The notes beneath the pieces are model-generated. The model did not search any database. It had not been told where the DNA came from and saw nothing but the letters and a program-made list of their open reading frames with translations. From Pseudomonas sputi (GTDB taxonomy: Bacteria > Pseudomonadota > Gammaproteobacteria > Pseudomonadales > Pseudomonadaceae): a stretch of 53,354 nt of DNA. This document shows, in pieces, positions 49,272 to 53,354 of the stretch. The stretch spans positions 1-53,354 of the forward strand of contig NZ_BQHI01000031.1 in NCBI RefSeq assembly GCF_021603585.1. Direction: 5' to 3'. The stretch's first letter is position 1. The number at the start of each line of letters is the position of its first letter. The position numbers and the translations under genes were made by a program.

Positions 49272-49289
49272 TTGGTTTGGTTTTTGCAT
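49272..49289 (+). promoter_or_regulatory. Sigma-54 promoter of ntrBC
   Basis: TTGGTTTGGTTTTTGCAT has GG and GC 10 bases apart and a TTGCAT -12 element. It predicts a start near 49299, about 45 bases before ntrB. With the NtrC box it suggests positive autoregulation. Confidence 0.65.
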
Positions 49290-49344
49290 TTTCCTCGCAT
49301 CAGCGCTGTATCCCTGCGCGCGCCATGCTCCAAAAGAGGTCCTC

Positions 49345-50430
49345 ATGACCATCAGTGACGCACTGCATCGCTTGCTACTCGACAACCTGACCACCGCCAC
49401 CATCCTGCTCGACAGCGAATTGCGCCTCGAGTACATGAACCCGGCGGCGGAGATGCTGCTGGCCATCAGCGGTCAGCGCAGCCATGGGCAGTTCATCAGC
49501 GAGCTGTTCACCGAGTCCACCGAGGCGCTCAACTCGTTGCGCCAGGCGGTGGAACAGGCGCACCCGTTCACCAAGCGCGAAGCGATGCTCACCGCCCTCA
49601 CCGGCCAGACCCTGACGGTGGATTACGCGGTGACGCCGATTCTCAGCAACGGCGCGACCCTGCTCCTGCTGGAGGTCCATCCCCGTGACCGCCTGTTGCG
49701 GATCACCAAGGAAGAAGCACAGCTGTCGAAGCAGGAAACCAGCAAGATGCTGGTGCGCGGCCTGGCCCACGAGATCAAGAATCCGCTGGGCGGCATCCGC
49801 GGTGCCGCGCAACTGCTGGCCCGGGAACTGCCGGAAGACAGCCTGCGCGACTACACCAACGTGATCATCGAAGAGGCCGATCGCCTGCGCAATCTGGTCG
49901 ACCGCATGCTCGGCTCGAACAAACTGCCGTCGCTGGCCCTGTGCAACGTCCACGAAGTGCTGGAGCGCGTCTGCCAATTGGTCGAGGCCGAAAGCCAGGG
50001 CTGCATCACGCTGGTGCGCGATTACGACCCGAGCATTCCCGACGTCCTGATCGACCGCGAACAAATGATTCAGGCGGTGCTGAACATCGTGCGCAACGCG
50101 ATGCAGGCCATCAGCAGCCAGAACGAGCTGCGCCTGGGCCGCATCAGCCTGCGTACCCGCGCCATGCGCCAGTTCACCATCGGCCACATCCGCCATCGCC
50201 TGGTGACCAAGATCGAGATCATCGACAACGGCCCGGGCATTCCGGCGGAACTCCAGGAAACCATCTTTTTTCCCATGGTCAGCGGCCGTCCGGACGGTAC
50301 CGGGCTCGGCCTGGCCATCACCCAGAACATCATCAGCCAGCACCAGGGCCTGATCGAGTGTGACAGCCACCCCGGCCACACCACGTTTTCGATCTTTCTG
50401 CCACTGGAACAAGGAGCCACATCGACATGA
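49345..50430 (+). CDS. ntrB: Nitrogen regulation sensor kinase NtrB (GlnL)
   Basis: This 361-residue cytoplasmic histidine kinase has an N-terminal PAS domain (residues 15-115), a DHp helix with phospho-acceptor His in VRGLAHEIKNPLGGIRGAAQLL, and an ATPase domain with N box IVRNAMQAIS, G1 IIDNGPGIP, F box FFPMVSG and G2 GTGLGLAI. It phosphorylates NtrC under nitrogen limitation and, with PII, acts as a phosphatase. ATG at 49345 follows GAGGT. It is coupled to ntrC by ATGA. Confidence 0.96.
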   Translation: MTISDALHRLLLDNLTTATILLDSELRLEYMNPAAEMLLAISGQRSHGQFISELFTESTEALNSLRQAVEQAHPFTKREAMLTALTGQTLTVDYAVTPILSNGATLLLLEVHPRDRLLRITKEEAQLSKQETSKMLVRGLAHEIKNPLGGIRGAAQLLARELPEDSLRDYTNVIIEEADRLRNLVDRMLGSNKLPSLALCNVHEVLERVCQLVEAESQGCITLVRDYDPSIPDVLIDREQMIQAVLNIVRNAMQAISSQNELRLGRISLRTRAMRQFTIGHIRHRLVTKIEIIDNGPGIPAELQETIFFPMVSGRPDGTGLGLAITQNIISQHQGLIECDSHPGHTTFSIFLPLEQGATST

Positions 50431-51863
50431 GCCGTAGTGAAACCGTGTGGATCGTCGATGACGACCGTTCTATCCGTTGGGTTCTGGAAAAAGCCCTGCA
50501 ACAGGAAGGCATGACCACCCAGAGCTTCGACAGCGCCGATGGCGTGATGAGCCGCCTCGCGCGCCAGCAGCCGGACGTGATCATCTCCGACATCCGCATG
50601 CCCGGCGCCAGTGGCCTGGACCTGCTGGCACGGATCCGCGAGCAGCACCCGCGGCTGCCGGTGATCATCATGACCGCTCATTCCGATCTGGACAGCGCTG
50701 TCGCCTCCTATCAGGGTGGCGCGTTCGAGTACCTGCCCAAGCCGTTCGACGTCGATGAAGCGGTGTCGCTGGTCAAGCGCGCCAATCAGCACGCCCAGGA
50801 ACAACAAGGCCTGGAAGTCGCTCCGACTCTGACCCGCACCCCGGAAATCATCGGCGAAGCACCGGCGATGCAGGAAGTGTTTCGCGCCATCGGGCGCTTG
50901 AGCCACTCCAACATCACCGTGCTGATCAACGGCGAATCCGGCACCGGTAAAGAACTGGTGGCCCACGCCCTGCACCGCCACAGCCCGCGTGCGGCCTCAC
51001 CGTTCATCGCGCTGAACATGGCGGCAATCCCGAAAGACCTGATGGAATCCGAACTGTTCGGCCACGAAAAAGGCGCGTTCACCGGTGCGGCCAACCTGCG
51101 TCGCGGCCGCTTCGAACAGGCCGACGGCGGCACGCTGTTCCTCGATGAAATCGGCGACATGCCGGCGGACACCCAGACTCGCCTGCTGCGGGTGCTGGCC
51201 GATGGCGAGTTCTATCGCGTTGGCGGGCACGTGCCGGTCAAGGTCGATGTGCGGATCATCGCCGCGACTCACCAGAATCTGGAAACCCTGGTTCACGCCG
51301 GGAAATTCCGTGAGGACTTGTTCCACCGCCTCAACGTGATCCGCATCCACATCCCGCGCCTGTCGGACCGTCGTGAAGACATCCCGACCCTAGCCAAGCA
51401 CTTCCTCAGCCGCGCCGCGCAGGAACTGGCGGTGGAGCCGAAGCTGCTGAAAAGCGAGACCGAGGAATACCTGAAAAACCTGCCTTGGCCGGGCAACGTG
51501 CGGCAGCTGGAAAACACCTGCCGCTGGATCACCGTGATGGCGTCCGGGCGCGAGGTGCACATCAGCGACCTGCCGCCGGAATTGCTGAGCCTGCCACAGG
51601 ACTCGGCGCCGGTGACCAACTGGGAACAGGCGCTGCGCCAGTGGGCCGATCAGGCCCTGGCGCGCGGTCAGTCGAGCCTGCTCGACAGCGCGGTGCCGGC
51701 GTTCGAGCGGATCATGATCGAGACGGCTCTGAAGCACACCGCCGGACGTCGTCGCGACGCGGCCGTGCTGCTGGGCTGGGGCCGGAATACCTTGACCCGC
51801 AAGATCAAGGAACTCGGCATGAAGGTCGATGGCGGGGATGACGATGAGGGCGATGAAGGCTGA
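50427..51863 (+). CDS. ntrC: Nitrogen regulation response regulator NtrC (GlnG)
   Basis: This 478-residue sigma-54 activator has a receiver domain (Asp 12/13, phospho-acceptor Asp near 55, Lys near 105), an AAA+ ATPase and a C-terminal Fis-type helix-turn-helix (GRRRDAAVLLGWGRNTLTRKIKELG). The ATPase motifs GESGTGKE (Walker A), GAFTGA (sigma-54 contact) and GGTLFLDEIG (Walker B) are intact. It should drive hutU, glnA, ntrB and the nrsZ-like promoters through the sigma-54 sites found in this window. A highly acidic end (GGDDDEGDEG) is notable. Confidence 0.97.
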   Translation: MSRSETVWIVDDDRSIRWVLEKALQQEGMTTQSFDSADGVMSRLARQQPDVIISDIRMPGASGLDLLARIREQHPRLPVIIMTAHSDLDSAVASYQGGAFEYLPKPFDVDEAVSLVKRANQHAQEQQGLEVAPTLTRTPEIIGEAPAMQEVFRAIGRLSHSNITVLINGESGTGKELVAHALHRHSPRAASPFIALNMAAIPKDLMESELFGHEKGAFTGAANLRRGRFEQADGGTLFLDEIGDMPADTQTRLLRVLADGEFYRVGGHVPVKVDVRIIAATHQNLETLVHAGKFREDLFHRLNVIRIHIPRLSDRREDIPTLAKHFLSRAAQELAVEPKLLKSETEEYLKNLPWPGNVRQLENTCRWITVMASGREVHISDLPPELLSLPQDSAPVTNWEQALRQWADQALARGQSSLLDSAVPAFERIMIETALKHTAGRRRDAAVLLGWGRNTLTRKIKELGMKVDGGDDDEGDEG

Positions 51864-51973
51864 GATTCAGCGCCAGCCTGCACCGCCGCAAGGCACCGTG
51901 ACCCTTAATCGGGCACGGGAGCTGGTTAAGGCCTGCTCTAAAACACCCTGAAAATTCCATCCTGTAAAAAGAC

Positions 51974-52000
51974 GAAGGCCCCGTATTACGGGGCCTTCGG
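51974..52000 (+). terminator. Stem-loop after ntrC
   Basis: CGAAGGCCCC and GGGGCCTTCG form a 10-bp perfect stem with a 7-base loop. A T tract appears only about 13 bases later, so it is a probable but not certain terminator. Confidence 0.6.
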
Positions 52001-52037
52001 CATTGTGTCGGGCTTTTTGTTTCAAAACGATAAAAAC

Positions 52038-52053
52038 TGGCACGCGCCCTGCA
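52038..52053 (+). promoter_or_regulatory. Sigma-54 promoter of the nrsZ-like sRNA
   Basis: TGGCAC-GCGCC-CTGCA fits the -24/-12 consensus, with a perfect TGGCAC and GG/GC 10 bases apart. The predicted start is near 52064. NtrC half-site-like TGCACC and GGCACC lie about 150 bases upstream. Confidence 0.85.
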
Positions 52054-52063
52054 ATAACTCCAT

Positions 52064-52275
52064 CAGGTGATTCGATTCACCGACCCTTTCGGGGGCCTTG
52101 GTACAGGCAGGCCGGGGATTCCCCTCTTTACACCGGACTCATCGAGTCCACCCTTTTGGGGCCCTTGATACAGGCAGGTCATGGGTTCCTTCTTTACACC
52201 GGCTCAGAACGCACTGCGATGAGCCCGCCCGTTTCGGGAACCTTGGTACAGGCAGGCCGGGGATTCCCTCTTTTA
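52064..52275 (+). ncRNA. nrsZ: NrsZ-like nitrogen-regulated small RNA with three tandem repeat units
   Basis: This non-coding stretch between ntrC and the next minus-strand gene has three imperfect copies of a 50-base unit, starting at 52084, 52151 and 52228. Each copy opens with a CCC-N4-GGG mini-stem, then holds the core CCTTGRTACAGGCAGG, then ends T-rich (CTCTTTA or CTTCTTTA). NrsZ of P. aeruginosa occupies the same locus, is sigma-54/NtrC dependent and is processed; it lies between ntrC and the same downstream gene. The last unit has GGGAA...TTCCC plus TCTTTT, usable as a terminator. Exact ends are inferred from the promoter and this tail. Confidence 0.82.
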
Positions 52276-52713
52276 TTGCTCCCGGAGATGGATCTCCAGC
52301 CGCCAGCGGTCATCGACCGCCTGGCCGGCCCATTCGCCCTGCAGCGGCCGCGCCGCCACCAGCGTCAGCAACAATCCCCCGTCACTCAACCGCGTCCGCC
52401 AGTTCACGTCCTTGCCGTTGAACTTGAGCTGGCCTTTCTGCGCCTGGCCTTCGGCCTCGAACAGCAATGCAATGCTGCCATCGACGATCTCGCCGTGCAG
52501 CCTGGGCTCGTTGTTGAACCAGACCGCCAGACCGCCATCGATCACCTCGACCTGCTGCAAGACGGTCGGGTCAGGCGTGGTCAAACGGCCGATCATCATC
52601 CCGACCATCACACCGACGATCGCCAGTGAAGCCATCACCCGCAGGAATAGTTTCGAACGCGGATCCGCTTGCGGCGTAGAATGCGCGTCATCTTTACCTT
52701 CGGAGCCGTGCAT
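52273..52713 (-). CDS. Hypothetical membrane-anchored protein (PA5126-type)
   Basis: This 146-residue protein has a hydrophilic start, one transmembrane helix (residues 24-43, LFLRVMASLAIVGVMVGMMIG) and a periplasmic part of about 100 residues with beta-strand pattern (VEVIDGGLAVWFNNEPRLHGEIVDGSIALLF; DVNWRTRLSDGGLLLTLVAARPLQG). It ends LEIHLREQ. No family function is known to me. It faces the nrsZ-like gene at its 3' end. Its ATG lies within two bases of the divergent trmL ATG. The start may alternatively be further downstream. Confidence 0.7.
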   Translation of the reverse strand: MHGSEGKDDAHSTPQADPRSKLFLRVMASLAIVGVMVGMMIGRLTTPDPTVLQQVEVIDGGLAVWFNNEPRLHGEIVDGSIALLFEAEGQAQKGQLKFNGKDVNWRTRLSDGGLLLTLVAARPLQGEWAGQAVDDRWRLEIHLREQ

Positions 52714-53167
52714 GTTTCACGTCATCCTTTTTCAACCGGAAATTCCGCCGAACACCGGCAACGTTATCAGGCTGTGCGCCAACAGCGGCTGCCACCTGCA
52801 TTTGATCGAACCGCTGGGCTTCGAGATGGACGACAAGCGCCTGCGCCGCGCCGGTCTCGACTACCACGAGTATGCCACCTTGCAGCGCCATGCCGACCTC
52901 GCCAGTTGCCTGGAAAGCCTCGGCCATCCACGGTTGTTCGCCTTCACCACCAAGGGTTCGCGGCCGTTTCACGATGCCGCGTTCGTCCCCGGCGATGCGT
53001 TCATTTTCGGCCCGGAAAGCCGTGGCCTGCCGCCGGAAGTGCTCGATGCCCTGCCCGGCGAACAGCGCCTGCGCCTGCCGATGCGCGAAGGCTGCCGCAG
53101 CCTGAACCTGTCCAACACCGTGGCAGTGGCCGTTTACGAAGCGTGGCGGCAGAACGACTTCAAATAA
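52712..53167 (+). CDS. trmL: tRNA (cytidine/uridine-34-2'-O)-methyltransferase TrmL
   Basis: This 151-residue SPOUT enzyme methylates the 2'-O of the wobble nucleotide in tRNA-Leu isoacceptors. The motifs PEIPPNTGNVIRLCANSG and LHLIEPLGFEMDDKRLRRAGLDY mark the N-terminal side. The knot motifs FGPESRGLP and LRLPMREGCRSLNLSNTVAVAVYE close the protein. The length is close to E. coli TrmL (157). It starts at ATG 52712, overlapping the divergent gene start by two bases. Confidence 0.96.
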   Translation: MFHVILFQPEIPPNTGNVIRLCANSGCHLHLIEPLGFEMDDKRLRRAGLDYHEYATLQRHADLASCLESLGHPRLFAFTTKGSRPFHDAAFVPGDAFIFGPESRGLPPEVLDALPGEQRLRLPMREGCRSLNLSNTVAVAVYEAWRQNDFK

Positions 53168-53189
53168 CACCGCCCAAGAAGACACCGCT

Positions 53190-53220
53190 GATCGTTCCCA
53201 CGCTCTGCGTGGGAACGATC
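53190..53220. repeat. REP-type palindrome
   Basis: GATCGTTCCCACGCTCTGCGTGGGAACGATC is a near-perfect short-loop REP, between trmL and the transposase end. Confidence 0.88.
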
Positions 53221-53239
53221 AGCCAAGAAAAAAGGTTCA

Positions 53240-53354
53240 TCACGGATTGCCGGGAAACACGCTCTTGATCTTCATGAAAAAGAATTCGCTATCCCGGTAA
53301 CCGTACGCCATCCGTTTGATGACCTTTATTCGATTGTTTATGCCTTCCAGCTGA
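53240..53354 (-). CDS. ISL3-family transposase, C-terminal fragment
   Basis: The last 37 codons of a minus-strand reading frame enter the window from the right. They read INNRIKVIKRMAYGYRDSEF, then FFMKIKSVFPGNP and a stop. This C-terminus is a hallmark of ISL3 (IS204/IS1001/IS1165) DDE transposases. No inverted repeat end is recognisable in the few bases left, and the rest of the element lies outside the window. It indicates an insertion sequence next to the trmL gene. Confidence 0.75.
   Translation of the reverse strand, partial: QLEGINNRIKVIKRMAYGYRDSEFFFMKIKSVFPGNP

Noticed and set aside
52084-52275. The repeated stretch as a CRISPR array
   Set aside because: There are only three degenerate units of about 50 bases with unequal linkers and internal stems, and no cas genes. 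A sigma-54 promoter precedes it, so an sRNA fits better.

Overview
The window is about 53 kb of GC-rich chromosome. Its gene content and order match the tatABC to trmL segment of Pseudomonas, and protein and repeat features point to the P. fluorescens group. Evidence includes the pseudomonad hut cluster with a two-step HutF/HutG ending, GlnA and NtrBC with sigma-54 promoters, periplasmic glucan genes, and many REP-type palindromes (GATCGTTCCCACGC...GCGTGGGAACGATC) between genes. Product calls come from protein motifs read by eye; no database search was run.

Layout. 1-2.9 kb: end of tatC, rsmE, and an HBM-type chemoreceptor (McpK-like). 3.0-5.6 kb: a minus-strand polar amino acid ABC importer (binding protein, permease, ATPase). 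5.9-10.2 kb: opgG-opgH for periplasmic glucans. 10.6-13.9 kb: dtd-pip, then a choline-type binding protein translationally coupled to an HSL-family esterase. 14.1-28.8 kb: histidine utilisation. On the minus strand run hutC-hutD and then hutU, an NCS1 permease, hutX-hutW-hutV, a histidase paralogue lacking the MIO tripeptide, hutH, hutI and hutG. hutF is divergent on the plus strand. 28.8-31.9 kb: lipocalin blc, a small lipoprotein, and a dCACHE chemoreceptor. 32-41.4 kb: a DUF924 protein, fbp, a DUF2339/DUF3999 pair and a stand-alone glgP. 41.7-45.6 kb: a YkgJ-type cysteine cluster protein, typA and thiI. 45.9-53.2 kb: glnA, a cupin lipoprotein, two coupled DUF4124 proteins, ntrB-ntrC, an intergenic locus matching the nitrogen-regulated sRNA NrsZ, a membrane-anchored hypothetical, trmL, and the tail of an ISL3-family transposase.

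How it fits together. The region is dominated by nitrogen acquisition. Histidine is imported (HutXWV), deaminated (HutH) and degraded by HutU, HutI, HutF and HutG to glutamate, formate and ammonia. GlnA assimilates ammonia and NtrBC senses nitrogen status. I found GG-N10-GC sigma-54 promoter matches upstream of hutU, glnA, ntrB and the nrsZ-like sRNA. A HutC operator lies over the predicted start of the hutU transcript and another lies in the hutC/hutF divergent region. The strongest second-look items are the three-repeat sRNA locus with its sigma-54 promoter, the MIO-less histidase paralogue, the Ala/Lys-rich insertion in OpgG, and the REP elements placed in operon gaps.
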